45,332 bases of DNA. It comes from Actinomycetes bacterium. GTDB taxonomy: Bacteria > Actinomycetota > Thermoleophilia > Solirubrobacterales > Solirubrobacteraceae. Location: assembly GCA_021846845.1 (NCBI GenBank), contig JAJZWB010000007.1:1-45332 (forward strand), read 5' to 3'. Made by a program: the position numbers and the translations under genes. Under the pieces are notes generated by a model. It saw only the letters and a program-made list of their open reading frames with translations. It had not been told where the DNA came from and searched no databases. Of the stretch, positions 7,868-17,400 are shown in pieces (positions within the stretch are counted from its first letter, which is position 1; the number at the start of each line of letters is the position of its first letter).

Positions 7868-10800
7868 GCCTGGCCATCGGCCGGCTGGATCTCGTCCGGT
7901 GGGGCAACTTCACGGATCGCTCGTTGCGCTTCGACGGGGGACCGGGCGCGGTCGAGCTGATCTACGGACCCAATGCCGCCGGCAAGTCCACGATCGCTCG
8001 GGCGCAGATCGCGCTGCTGTACGGCATCCCGGCGCGGACGGCTGACAACCACACCCATCCCTACCAGGATCTCGCGATCGGCGCCGAGCTGCTGCTCGAC
8101 GGGGCGTCCGTCGAGCTGACCCGCCGCAAGGCCAACGTCGGCAGTCTCCGCGCCGCCGACGGCACGACGCTGCGCGACGATCCGATCCCGTCGGCGCTGG
8201 GTGGGATGGGCCATGAGATCTACGCAAGCCTGTTTCACGTCGATAACGACACGCTGGTGCGCGGCGGGGAGGATCTGCTGCAGGGAAAGGGGGAGATCGG
8301 CGCGAGCCTGTTCGCGGCGGCCGCCGGCATCTCCGCCCTTCACCAGCACGTCGCCGCCTTTGAGCAGCAGGCCGGCGACATCTTCCGCCCGCGGGCGTCC
8401 AGCACCCTGCTGCTGCAGGAGCTCGCCCGCCTGCGCGATCGTGAGAGGCAGCTCCACAGCACGCTGGTCCGGCCCGCCGCCCACAAGCGGCTGGTGGCAG
8501 AGCTGAAGGACCTGCAGCAGCAAGCCGACGAGGTCGCGAAGCGGATCGCTGCGCTGTTCCGTGAGCGGGGCGATCTGGAACGTCTCGTCGAGGTCATCCC
8601 GCTGATTGCCCGGCGTCGACGTCTGATCGCCCAGCGCGCGGAGCTTGGTGACGTCCCCGAGTTGGCCGCGGATGCCCGCGAGCGCCGTGCCGCCGCCCAG
8701 GCGACCATCGCCAGCGAACGCGCTCAGCGGGACCGGCACCTCGCCGAGAATGACCGCCTGGCCGCGCAGCGCGACGCGCTCGACCTCGATCCCGCGCTGC
8801 TCGCGCGGGCTGCGGACATCCGCTTGATCGTCGAGCAGATCCCGGTCGTGCAGAAGGCCGACAGCGACCGGCGCCGGCTGGTCGTCGAGCTCGGCCAGGC
8901 CCGCGAGGATCTTGACGTGGCAGCCGAGGCGATCGGGGTGCCCGCCGAGACCCTGGGCGGGCTGCGCCGGCCCGAGGCCGCCCGCCGGCAGCTGGACCAG
9001 GTCCTGGAGGAGCGCGGTCGGCTCTGTGAGCGCGTCGATGCCGCCGTCGAGCGTCACCGCGCCGCGGCCGCCCGGCATGCCGAGATCAGCCACGAGCCTG
9101 CTTCGAGCACCGCGCCAGTGGACCTCAGCGCGCTCGACGCCGCGGTGCGCGCCGCCCGGCCGCGAATCGGCCTGGACGATCAGCTCGCCGAGGCCCGCCG
9201 GCTGCACGCCCGCCGCACGCAGGACGCCGAGCGGTCGCTGGCGGCGCTGACCCCGGCGCCCGGCACCATCGCCGAGCTGCTCGCCCTCCCGCCCCTGCCG
9301 CAGGACACGGTTTCCGGGCTCCAGGCGCGCGCCGCGCAGCAGCGCGAGGAGGAGATCCAGCTCGACGCCGACCAGCGCCAGCTTGACGAGCAGCGCGCCG
9401 ACCATGCCGGGCTGGCCGAAGAGCTGCGCCAGCTTGGCCGGGTCGTCACGCCCGTGCTCGTTCACGAAGCCCGCCAACGGCGCGACGAGCGCTGGCGCGG
9501 GCTGCGCGAGACGATGCGGGCCGGGGAGGCGCCCACCGCCGGGGTCCTGGATAGCTACGAGACGTCGGTCGCCTCGGCCGACGAGAACGCCGATGAGCTG
9601 GCCCGCGGCGCCACGGCCGCCGAGACGGCCAGACGCGAGGCCGCCGACGCCCGACGGCTGGCCACCCGCGAAGCGCAGCTCGACGAGAGACGACAGGCGA
9701 TCGAGAAGCGCAGCGCCGAACTCGCTGCCGAGTGGGCCGGCGTCTGGGCCGCGACTGGGCTTGCGCCGGTCGATCTGGACCGGGCTCGCGACTGGCAGCG
9801 GGCCTGCCAGGACGCCCAGGCGGCCGCTCGCGCGGCGGTTGACGCCGAAGATCAGGCGGGAGTGCTGGCAGAGCAGCTCGCCCGTGCCCGCGCGGCCCTG
9901 CGCGGGCATCTGGCCGTTCACCTGACCGACATCCCAGAGCACGCGCCGGTCGCCGACCTCGTCGCGCTCGCGGAGGGTCTGATCGAACGCAACGCCAAGG
10001 TGGTCTCCGCGGCCGACGAGCGACGCCGCGAGCTTGCGCTTGCCGGCAAGGAGCTCGAACGGGCCAAGAGCGCCGTCGATGAGGCCAAGCGCAGCTGGGG
10101 GCAGTGGACTTCCGCCTGGCCGGACCGGTGCCGCGCCGCCGGCCTGCCGGAGAACACCCAGCCCGAGCAGGCCCACGAGCTCGCGCGGATCGTCACCGAC
10201 GGCCTGGCCGCTCAGCGTCAGATCGACCAGCTCCAAGCCCGCGTCGACGGGATCGACCGCGACCGTGAACAGCTGCAGTACCAGCTGCGCCAGCTCCTTG
10301 ATGAGCTCGCGCCGGACCTGAACGGACGCGAGGCCTGGCAGGCCGCCGCCGTGCTCACCGAGCGGCTGACCGAGCAGGAGAGCCGCCACTCAAAGCACGC
10401 CGAGCTGACAGAGCGCCTGCGCGAGACCAACGCCGCCGCGGCCAGCGCCCAGCAGGCGTGCAGCAAAGCTCAGGACGAGATCGACGAGCTGTGCCGCGAC
10501 GCGGGCTGCGAGACAGCCGACGAGCTGCCCGCGATCGAGGACCGCTGCAAGGCCGCCGCCGACCTGGACCGCCAGATCCAGGACCTCGAAGACCGGATCG
10601 TCGAGCGTGGCCGCGACAGCCTCGCGAACCTCACCGAGAGGACCGCCGACGTCGACCCCGACGAGACAGTGCTGAAGATCGGTCACCTGAGCGAGGAACG
10701 CGAGGGTCTGGAGGAGCAGCGCGCCGGGCTGCTTGAGCAGGTCGGCCAGGCCAGGCTGCGCCTCACCGACGCTGAGGGCGATGACCGGGCCGTCGAGGCG

Positions 10801-11358
10801 GCGCAGGAGATCGAATTCAGCCAGGCCCGGCTCGTGGACTTGGCCCGGAAGTACGCCGTCGCTCGCCTTTCAGGCGCTGTGATCCGCCGCGCGATCGACC
10901 GCTACCGCGACCACAATCAGCACCCGATGGTGCTCCGCGCCAACGTGCTGTTCGGCCGGTTCACCGAGGGGACCTACGCCGAGCTGTTCGTCGACGCCGA
11001 CGAGAGGGGCCGCGGCTACCTGGTCGCCCGCTCCAACAACGGGGCGATCCACACCATGGAGCAGATGAGCAAAGGGACCCGCGAGCAGCTGTTCCTCGCG
11101 CTGCGGATCGCCGCGATCGAGCGCTACGTGCAGCAGTCCGGTCCGGTCCCGGTCATGTTCGATGACGTGTTCGTCGAGTCCGACGAGGACCGCTCCGCCC
11201 AGATCTTCGCGGCCCTGGGCGAGCTCGCGAAGCAGACCCAGGTGATCGTGCTCACCCACCATCGGCACCTGATCGCCATCGCGCAGAAGGCGCTTGGCCC
11301 ACAGCTGAGAGCTCAGGAGCTGCCCGCCGCCCGGGCCGGCCTTCGAGCAGCCGCGTGA
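7864..11358 (+). CDS. SbcC/Rad50-like ATPase, YhaN type
   Basis: A 1,164-residue SMC-like ATPase, partner of the upstream nuclease. The N-terminal half-domain has Walker A GPNAAGKST at residues 35-43 and the segment MGHEIYASLFHVDNDTLVRGG typical of YhaN. Residues about 190-1000 are long Glu/Arg/Ala/Gln-rich coiled coils, without an obvious CxxC zinc hook at the tip. The C-terminal half-domain has the ABC signature region (MSKGTREQLFLALRIA, about 1060-1076), Walker B (PVMFDDVF, about 1095-1102) and an H-loop His in VLTHHRHL. The expected role is ATP-driven gating of the nuclease at DNA ends. Gene order nuclease-ATPase with a 4-bp overlap is typical. Nothing in the sequence links it to the surface-protein genes around it. 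Confidence 0.9.
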   Translation: MSLAIGRLDLVRWGNFTDRSLRFDGGPGAVELIYGPNAAGKSTIARAQIALLYGIPARTADNHTHPYQDLAIGAELLLDGASVELTRRKANVGSLRAADGTTLRDDPIPSALGGMGHEIYASLFHVDNDTLVRGGEDLLQGKGEIGASLFAAAAGISALHQHVAAFEQQAGDIFRPRASSTLLLQELARLRDRERQLHSTLVRPAAHKRLVAELKDLQQQADEVAKRIAALFRERGDLERLVEVIPLIARRRRLIAQRAELGDVPELAADARERRAAAQATIASERAQRDRHLAENDRLAAQRDALDLDPALLARAADIRLIVEQIPVVQKADSDRRRLVVELGQAREDLDVAAEAIGVPAETLGGLRRPEAARRQLDQVLEERGRLCERVDAAVERHRAAAARHAEISHEPASSTAPVDLSALDAAVRAARPRIGLDDQLAEARRLHARRTQDAERSLAALTPAPGTIAELLALPPLPQDTVSGLQARAAQQREEEIQLDADQRQLDEQRADHAGLAEELRQLGRVVTPVLVHEARQRRDERWRGLRETMRAGEAPTAGVLDSYETSVASADENADELARGATAAETARREAADARRLATREAQLDERRQAIEKRSAELAAEWAGVWAATGLAPVDLDRARDWQRACQDAQAAARAAVDAEDQAGVLAEQLARARAALRGHLAVHLTDIPEHAPVADLVALAEGLIERNAKVVSAADERRRELALAGKELERAKSAVDEAKRSWGQWTSAWPDRCRAAGLPENTQPEQAHELARIVTDGLAAQRQIDQLQARVDGIDRDREQLQYQLRQLLDELAPDLNGREAWQAAAVLTERLTEQESRHSKHAELTERLRETNAAAASAQQACSKAQDEIDELCRDAGCETADELPAIEDRCKAAADLDRQIQDLEDRIVERGRDSLANLTERTADVDPDETVLKIGHLSEEREGLEEQRAGLLEQVGQARLRLTDAEGDDRAVEAAQEIEFSQARLVDLARKYAVARLSGAVIRRAIDRYRDHNQHPMVLRANVLFGRFTEGTYAELFVDADERGRGYLVARSNNGAIHTMEQMSKGTREQLFLALRIAAIERYVQQSGPVPVMFDDVFVESDEDRSAQIFAALGELAKQTQVIVLTHHRHLIAIAQKALGPQLRAQELPAARAGLRAAA

Positions 11359-11372
11359 CACTGCGTCACGCG
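11352..11372 (+). terminator. Hairpin over the YhaN-type gene stop codon
   Basis: CGCGTGAC (11352-11359) and GTCACGCG (11365-11372) are exact inverted repeats with loop ACTGC; the TGA stop lies in the left arm. Probably ends the yhaO-yhaN type operon. No T-tract. Confidence 0.5.
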
Positions 11373-11453
11373 TCGGGGCTGCGAGCGGATCGCGAAGGGG
11401 CGGGCACGCCGTGGGTGCCATCGGCGGCCGTCGGGCGAGCGTGCGTGCCGGCC

Positions 11454-11502
11454 GATTGCTATATGCTCAAAATCCGCTCGGCTTTTATGAGAAAGGCATT
11501 TT
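11454..11502 (+). promoter_or_regulatory. AT-rich promoter/operator region of the sulfide:quinone oxidoreductase gene
   Basis: A sudden AT-rich island in otherwise GC-rich DNA, directly before the gene. It contains an imperfect palindrome with arms GATT (11454) and AATC (11471-11474) around TATATGC, and a GAGAAAGGC ribosome site seven bases before the ATG. TATATG could serve as a -10 hexamer. Sulfide-oxidation genes are often controlled by ArsR-type sensors that bind AT-rich palindromes; no regulator gene is in the window. Confidence 0.4.
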
Positions 11503-12780
11503 ATGCAGCTGCGCCGTACATCAGCACTGGAGTCGACCAGCGCGCCCCAGACCAGTGCATCGCCCGGCGATCGACCGACGGCCCAGATCACCCGCCACCA
11601 TCAGGTCGTGATCGTCGGCGGCGGCAGCGCCGGAATCAGCGTGGCCGCGCGTCTGTGCCGCGCGCTGAAGGAGCCTGACGTCGCGATCGTCGAGCCCTCG
11701 GATACGCACTACTACCAGCCGCTGTGGACGCTGGTCGGCGCGGGCGTCCTGCCCAAGGAGAGAACCGCCCGCCCGCAGGCCGATCTGATCCCGGACGGCG
11801 CCACGTGGATACGTGCCGCCGCCAGCCGCCTCGAGCCGCAGAGAAATCAGGTGGTCACCGATCAGGGTGAGCGCATCGAGTACGAGCTCCTCGTCGTCGC
11901 CTGCGGCATCGAGCTGCACTGGGAGGCGATCGCGGGCCTGCGGGGCAATCTCGGGACCAACGGGATCTGCAGCAATTACGCCTACGATCAGTGCGAGGGC
12001 ACCTGGGAGACGATCCGCTCCTTCCGGGGCGGAACCGCGCTGTTCACGATGCCGCCGCAGCCGATCAAGTGCGCCGGAGCTCCCCAGAAGATCTGCTACC
12101 TCGCAGAGGACGCGTTCCGCAGGCAGCGCGTCCGCGAGCGGACCCGGATCGTCTACGCGGCCGCCACCCCGTCGATCTTCGCCGTCGAGGCATACGCCCG
12201 ATCGCTGGAACGCGTCGTGGCTCGCAAGGGCATCGACACCCGCTACCAGCACGAGCTCGTGGAGCTCGACGCAGGCGCCGGGCGGGCGACCTTCGTCGAC
12301 CACGCGCTGGAGGAGCAGGTCGCGATCGACTACGACATGATCCACGTAACGCCGCCCCAGCGCGCCCCGGCGGTCGTGCGCGAGAGCCCGCTCGCGGACG
12401 AGGGCGGGTGGCTCGCGGTAGACAGGGCCACGCTGCGAAGCCCCACCCACCCCAACGTGTTCGCTATCGGCGACGCCAGCAGCCTGCCCACCTCCAAGAC
12501 CGGGGCCGCGATCCGCAAGCAGGCGCCGGTGCTGGTCGCCAACGCGCTGGCCCAGCTCGCCGGCGAACAGCCCCAGGACCGCGCCGCCTACGACGGCTAC
12601 ACCGCCTGCCCCCTGGTGACCGGCTACGGCAAGCTGATCCTCGCCGAGTTCGACTACCGCAAGCGCCCGGCGCCAAGCTTCCCAGTCGACCAGACGAAGG
12701 AGCGCTGGAGCATGTACCAGCTCAAGCGGCACGGCCTGCCGGCCTTCTACTGGAACGGGATGCTCAGAGGCCGCGCCTAG
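11503..12780 (+). CDS. sqr: Sulfide:quinone oxidoreductase, type II (mitochondrial-like)
   Basis: A 425-residue FAD-dependent enzyme, probably membrane-associated, that oxidises sulfide and passes electrons to the quinone pool. The FAD-binding motif VVIVGGGSAG is at 35-44 and the second FAD motif FAIGDA at 320-325. The redox cysteines expected for type II SQR are present: C190 in IKCAGAPQK and C369 in YTACPLVTGY, matching the two catalytic Cys of human SQOR by context. The C-terminus (LILAEFDY, SMYQLKRHGLPAFYW, MLRG) also follows the mitochondrial enzyme closely. The first 34 residues are a Ser/Thr/Arg-rich extension not needed for the fold, but the ATG has a good ribosome site and no later start fits. 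No persulfide dioxygenase or rhodanese gene lies beside it; the next gene is an MFS transporter. Confidence 0.92.
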   Translation: MQLRRTSALESTSAPQTSASPGDRPTAQITRHHQVVIVGGGSAGISVAARLCRALKEPDVAIVEPSDTHYYQPLWTLVGAGVLPKERTARPQADLIPDGATWIRAAASRLEPQRNQVVTDQGERIEYELLVVACGIELHWEAIAGLRGNLGTNGICSNYAYDQCEGTWETIRSFRGGTALFTMPPQPIKCAGAPQKICYLAEDAFRRQRVRERTRIVYAAATPSIFAVEAYARSLERVVARKGIDTRYQHELVELDAGAGRATFVDHALEEQVAIDYDMIHVTPPQRAPAVVRESPLADEGGWLAVDRATLRSPTHPNVFAIGDASSLPTSKTGAAIRKQAPVLVANALAQLAGEQPQDRAAYDGYTACPLVTGYGKLILAEFDYRKRPAPSFPVDQTKERWSMYQLKRHGLPAFYWNGMLRGRA

Positions 12781-12788
12781 CGCGCGGC
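12770..12788 (+). terminator. Hairpin with the sqr stop codon in its loop
   Basis: GCCGCGC (12770-12776) and GCGCGGC (12782-12788) are exact inverted repeats; the TAG stop lies in loop CTAGC. It is GC-rich with no T-tract, so termination is only possible, not shown. Confidence 0.4.
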
Positions 12789-12894
12789 TTCGGGGAGGCC
12801 GCTGGCGGCATCGCGCCCCTCGCGTCACGCGACGGAGACGCGGAGGCGCGGGTCGATCGGATCCGCGACGCGCCGGCTGTGCGACCCTGCCGCC

Positions 12895-14265
12895 GTGGCC
12901 GTTCGGTCGAGCATCAGGCCGCGGCTCGCTCTGCCGGGCGGCCGTGACTCCGCGCTGCTGCTGACGGCGCGGGTCCTGATGAGCGGCCAGCGCGCCCTGA
13001 TCGGCGTGGTCGTGCCGATCTACCTGGCGCGCCTCGGCTTCTCGGCCGTGGAGCTGGGGGCGATGTTCTCGATCGTGGCGCTCGCGTCCGCGGTGATGGG
13101 GGCAGGGATCGGGTTCGCCGCGGATCGAGTCGGCCGCAGGTTGTTCGTGGTGTGCGTGCCTCTGCTTAGCGCAGCGGCCGCGGTTACCTTCGCGCTCACG
13201 GACGCGACGTTGGCGCTGTTCCTCGCCGCAGCCGTCGGAAGCTTCGGCCGTGGGGGCGGGGCGGGGGGTGGGCAGATCGGGCCCTACCAGCCTGCCGAGC
13301 AGGCGCTGCTGGCCGAGAAGGCGAGCACCGAAACGCTTCGCAACAGGCTCTTTGGGCTGATCGCGTCGGCGAGCGCCGCCGGCGGGCTGCTCGGCTCGCT
13401 TCTGGCGGTCACGCCGCTCAGCTCCCAGACGGGGCGCGCAGTGGATGCCGCCACCTACCGCCCGGCGTTCGTGACCGCGGCGCTGCTGGCGGTGCTGGCG
13501 GCCGTCTGCGCCGTCCCGGTGCGCGAGGAGAGGGCCAACCGGCCGCCGCCGGACGACGTTCCACGGCGCCGGTGGCGCCCGCGCCAGCGGTCCGCTGCCA
13601 CCACGCGGCGGCTGTCGGCGGACTCGCGTCGCCTCATCCGGCGCCTGTGGGCGACCAACGGCGTCAACGGGCTCGCGGTGGGCCTCTTCGGACCGTTCAT
13701 CACCTACTGGCTCTACCGTCGCTACGGCGCCGGTCCGGCCGCGGTCGGAGCGCTCTACACGGTCGCCAACCTGATCACGATCGCCACCAGCCAGCTGGCC
13801 GCGCCGATCGCCGGGCGTCACGGGACGGTGCGGACGGTGGTGGTCGTACGCGCCTCCCAGGCGCTGCTGCTGCCCGTTCTCGCCCTGATGCCGGCGTTCG
13901 CGGCTGCCGGCGCGGTCTACACGTGCCGGCTCGTCATTCAGCGGATCGGGATGGCGCTGCGCCAGGCGTTCGTCATGGGGGAGGCGCCACCGGCTGAGCG
14001 CGCGCGTGTGGCGGCGTACTCGCAGCTGCCCACGCAGGGCATCTCGGCGCTGTCGCCCACGCTCAGCGGCCTTCTGTTCAGCGAGGTGAGCCTCGCTGCG
14101 CCGTTCGCACTCGCGGGCGTGCTGCAGCTGATCAACGCCCTGCTCTTCCACTACTTCTTCGGCGAAGCCGACAGGCGGCCGGCAGCGGCGCCGGTACCCG
14201 TGACCGCGGAGGTCGCGGCCCCGCCGGCGTCGGCGCGCCGGCAGCGGCCCGGGCCGCCTTCCTGA
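12895..14265 (+). CDS. MFS transporter, about 12 membrane segments
   Basis: A 456-residue major facilitator superfamily protein of the cytoplasmic membrane. Hydrophobic segments form two groups of about six, split by a basic cytoplasmic loop near residues 206-250 (RRRWRPRQR). The MFS motif A between segments 2 and 3 is seen as GFAADRVGRR. An unusual Gly-rich stretch (SFGRGGGAGGGQIGP) follows segment 4. A later RIGMALRQAFVMGEAPPAERARV is typical of drug/metabolite exporters. GTG at 12895 keeps the first segment intact but has no clear ribosome site; ATG 12979 would cut into it. The gene lies 114 bp after sqr on the same strand and may be co-expressed. The substrate cannot be inferred. Confidence 0.85.
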   Translation: MAVRSSIRPRLALPGGRDSALLLTARVLMSGQRALIGVVVPIYLARLGFSAVELGAMFSIVALASAVMGAGIGFAADRVGRRLFVVCVPLLSAAAAVTFALTDATLALFLAAAVGSFGRGGGAGGGQIGPYQPAEQALLAEKASTETLRNRLFGLIASASAAGGLLGSLLAVTPLSSQTGRAVDAATYRPAFVTAALLAVLAAVCAVPVREERANRPPPDDVPRRRWRPRQRSAATTRRLSADSRRLIRRLWATNGVNGLAVGLFGPFITYWLYRRYGAGPAAVGALYTVANLITIATSQLAAPIAGRHGTVRTVVVVRASQALLLPVLALMPAFAAAGAVYTCRLVIQRIGMALRQAFVMGEAPPAERARVAAYSQLPTQGISALSPTLSGLLFSEVSLAAPFALAGVLQLINALLFHYFFGEADRRPAAAPVPVTAEVAAPPASARRQRPGPPS

Positions 14266-14358
14266 CCGGCTGCCCTTCGGTGGTTGCCTCTTGCGGCGCT
14301 CGGGTGAGGCGGCCCTGACCGCCGCGGTCACGGGCACACGACGCGCGTTGCGCTGGAA

Positions 14359-14375
14359 TTGCACCCCTGGTGCAA
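14359..14375. promoter_or_regulatory. Operator-like palindrome upstream of the giant gene
   Basis: TTGCACC-CCT-GGTGCAA is a perfect 7-bp inverted repeat with a 3-bp spacer. It is followed at 14420-14450 by the only AT-rich patch near the gene (GGATTATTCAGTTC and neighbours). The pair looks like an operator plus promoter, which favours a start codon at or after 14459. Confidence 0.45.
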
Positions 14376-14458
14376 GAATGACCGCCGGGCGCAGCAAGGG
14401 GCTTCATCTGCGCGCAGCAGCCAATGGATTATTCAGTTCAAGAGCTATCGCGGCTCGG

Positions 14459-17400
14459 ATGCCGCCACTTCGACTCGGTGCCAGCATCGGCAGCGGAGCT
14501 GGCCGGCTTGAGCGCCTGGGAGCAGGTTTGCGCAGGGGTCTGACTCCCGCGTATGCCGGGACGGCTCCCGGACCGCTGGGCGCCGGCCTCGGACTCTCGG
14601 GCCTGGGCACGCGCCGGCAGCGCAGATTCATGGCGCTGCTTGCGCTGCTTGCGCTTGCGCTTCCGTATGCGGTCGGCTACGGCGGCCTGATGCGTCTGGA
14701 GCTCGGTGCGACCACCGCGCCGGCTCCGCTGCCCGTGTTCGATGTCCCCCTGGCGCAGTTCCCGGCGATGGGGATGCCACGCTTCCGGCCCGGATCCCCG
14801 GCTCGCAGCGCGCCCGCCGCCGTCTCTCGGCCGGCGATCGCCGGGCCTGCGGTGGCGTCGGTCCCGGTTGCCGCCAGGCGCGTGGTCCGGATCGTGCGAC
14901 GACGGGTCGTCCGCCGGATCGCGGCTATGGGCAACAGCTACTCGCTGGTTCCGGTACGGCGCAGGCCGAGTTCCGCGCCGGCGCCCGCATCCGCGGCCAG
15001 GGGCCTCGCGCGTGCTCTCTCGCAGGCTCCGGTGGTCGGCAACTCGACACCGGTCGCCCCGATGGCGTCGCCCTCGGCGGGTGGGTCCCCGGCGTCCTAC
15101 GCCGCCGCGCCGGTCGTGAGCTCGCAGGCGACCGCCGCGCCGGTCGTGAGCTCGCAGGCGACGAGCGCACAGCCGGTCACCGCGCCGGCAGCGCCGGTCG
15201 CCGCGTCCACGGCGAATGTCGTCGCCGCGGCTTCGAGCTCGCCGTCGTCGGCCGGCCCGTCATCGTCGACCGCATCGAGCGCGCCCGCCCCGGGCGCCTC
15301 GGCGTCGTCTCCCTCGCCCGGCCAGTCCGGCGCACCAGGTTCCGGCGCGCCTGGATCGCCGGCCTCCGGTGCCCCGGCCTCGGGCACCGTGGGCGCCCCG
15401 GGAGTGACGGGATCGTCGCCTGGCGCCGCGAGAGCGGCCTCACCGCCTGACCGCGCCACCTCTCCACGGGAGACGTCGGCGCCGACCCCGTCCTCGACCG
15501 GGTCGTCTTTGGGCACGAAGCCGACGTCCGGCGCCCAGCCGTCGGGCGCCACCGGGACTTCGTCCGGCGTCTCGTCGGGATCTGGCGGCACTTCGGCCGG
15601 TGCGTCCTCCAACGCGCCCTCCTCCGGTTCCTCGGTCTCGACGACCGCACCCTCATCGTCCGAGACGCCGCCGAGTGGCAGCGGCTCGGGCATCAGCACG
15701 GGCGGTGGTTCGGCCGCCGGTTCGGGCGGTGGTCCGGGCGGTGGTTCGGCCGCCGGTTCGGGCGGTGGATCGGCCGCCGGTTCGGGCGGTGGTTCGGCCG
15801 CCGGTTCGGGCGGTGGTTCGGCCGCCGGTTCGGGCGGTGGTTCGGCCGCCGGTTCGGGCGGTGGATCGGTCGTGGGCCAGCCCTCGACGCCCAGCGTCGC
15901 GGCGATGCCCGCGGCCATCAGCACCGTCTCGGTCGCGCCCGCCTCGCCGGCCGCGATCTCCTCCGGGCCGGTGGCGGTGACGACGACCCAGCCGGTGCCG
16001 GCAGCGGTGACCGTGCCTGCGGTCAACGTCCAGGCGGCGCCGGTCGCCACGACCCAGACGACGTTCCTCGTCGCCTCACCCGCGGCTGCGCCGGCAAGCG
16101 TCGGATCGACGTCGCTGAGCTCCTCAGGCGGAAGCGGCGTGCAGCTGCCGGTGGTCACCTCCTCGGCCGCGGCCGGCGGATCGACGTCGGCCGGGGCATC
16201 GTCGTCTCCATCGGCGGTAACGGGGCCGGCGGTGGCGCCGACCGCAGGGCCTTCGCAGAGCTCCTCGGGCGCGCCGGCGCCGGCGACGGCCGTGGCACCG
16301 CCCGCGGGCGCTGGGACGGTCTCGTCGCGCTACGCGGCGCCGGCGTCGGTTGCCGTCGCCCAGGCGGCCGCACGCGGCCCTCCGTCCATCACCTACGGCC
16401 CCGTGCTGATCGATGCCGCGACCGGAGGCTCGATCGACGCGGGCGCGGCCACGCTGTCCTTCGCGCCCGGTGCGCTGCCGGCCGACGCGTATGTGTCGGT
16501 GACCGTCGTGGCCGCGCCGAGCATCAACGGCCTGAGCGCCGCCTCGCAGGCATATGAGCTGAAGGCGATCGACGCCCAGACGGGCGCGCTCATCGAGCAC
16601 TTCGCCTCGCCGCCGCAGCTGATGGTCAACATCGGCGGTGGAGTCGCGCCGGACTCGCAGATCTACTACCTGCCGCCGAGCGGCTCGCCGGTGCCGATCG
16701 CCTCGATCGTCGACCCGTCGACGGGCACCGTGACGGCGGGACTGCCCCACTTCTCGACCTACGTGGTCGCCAGCGGGGTCTGGAACATCTCGGTGACGGG
16801 CACCGGCACGCAGACGCTGACGCTGCGGGTCGACAACAACCAGCTCGTCGCGCTTCAGAACGGGGCGATCACGCAGACGCCGCTGTCTGGCCTCACCGGC
16901 GTGAGCGTCTCGGGCGCGGCGGGCGTGGGCGTGAACCTGGTGCTCGACATCACCGGGGGCGCCATCACCGTCCCGGTCGCGTTCACGGGAGCCAGCGGCA
17001 CGACGAACTCCCTGTCGGTCCCCTACGCGAGCGGGCAGGCGAACTGGACCTGGGACGGGACCACGCTGCGTGGCACGAGCACCGTCGCGGACTTCGCGGG
17101 CGTCACCGCCGTCGGCGTCCAGGCGCTGAGCGTCGACCCGAGCTTCGTGCAGCAGCTCACAGGGCCCTCGAGCGCCTCGCAGACCTGGACGCTGGACGGG
17201 ACGCAGGCGGGCTTCATCGACGGGCTCTCGTTCAGCGGTGTGACCAGCATCGTCTCAGGCACCGGGACCGACGTGCTCCAGACGGCGCTCACCGGATTGG
17301 CGGCCTCGTCCAGCGGGACCGCGCTCGGCGTCTCCTACAGCGGAATGAGCTCGGTGAAGTCGGGCATCCAGGCCGCCTCGTTCGGCTACGTGGCCCCATC

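Noticed and set aside
7585-10389. 934-residue open frame on the minus strand opposite the YhaN-type ATPase gene
   Set aside because: It is the mirror of a coiled-coil gene with strong third-position GC bias. The plus-strand frame has Walker motifs; the minus frame shows no family features.
6626-11358. SbcD/SbcC-like pair as a phage-defence module
   Set aside because: Both proteins match the housekeeping DNA-end processing type in motifs and order, with no defence-type effector or neighbour.
11521-14397. 958-residue open frame on the minus strand opposite sqr and the MFS gene
   Set aside because: It covers two genes with clear motifs on the plus strand and reads as Arg/Gly/Ala-rich shadow sequence with no domain.
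14291-14700. Twin-arginine signal at the N-terminus of the giant protein
   Set aside because: RRQRRF precedes the hydrophobic stretch, but the full (S/T)RRxFLK pattern is not met, and such a long chain is a poor fit for export in folded form.
15701-15868. CRISPR-like array
   Set aside because: The 24-bp units are contiguous, in frame and without spacers; they encode a Gly/Ser linker.
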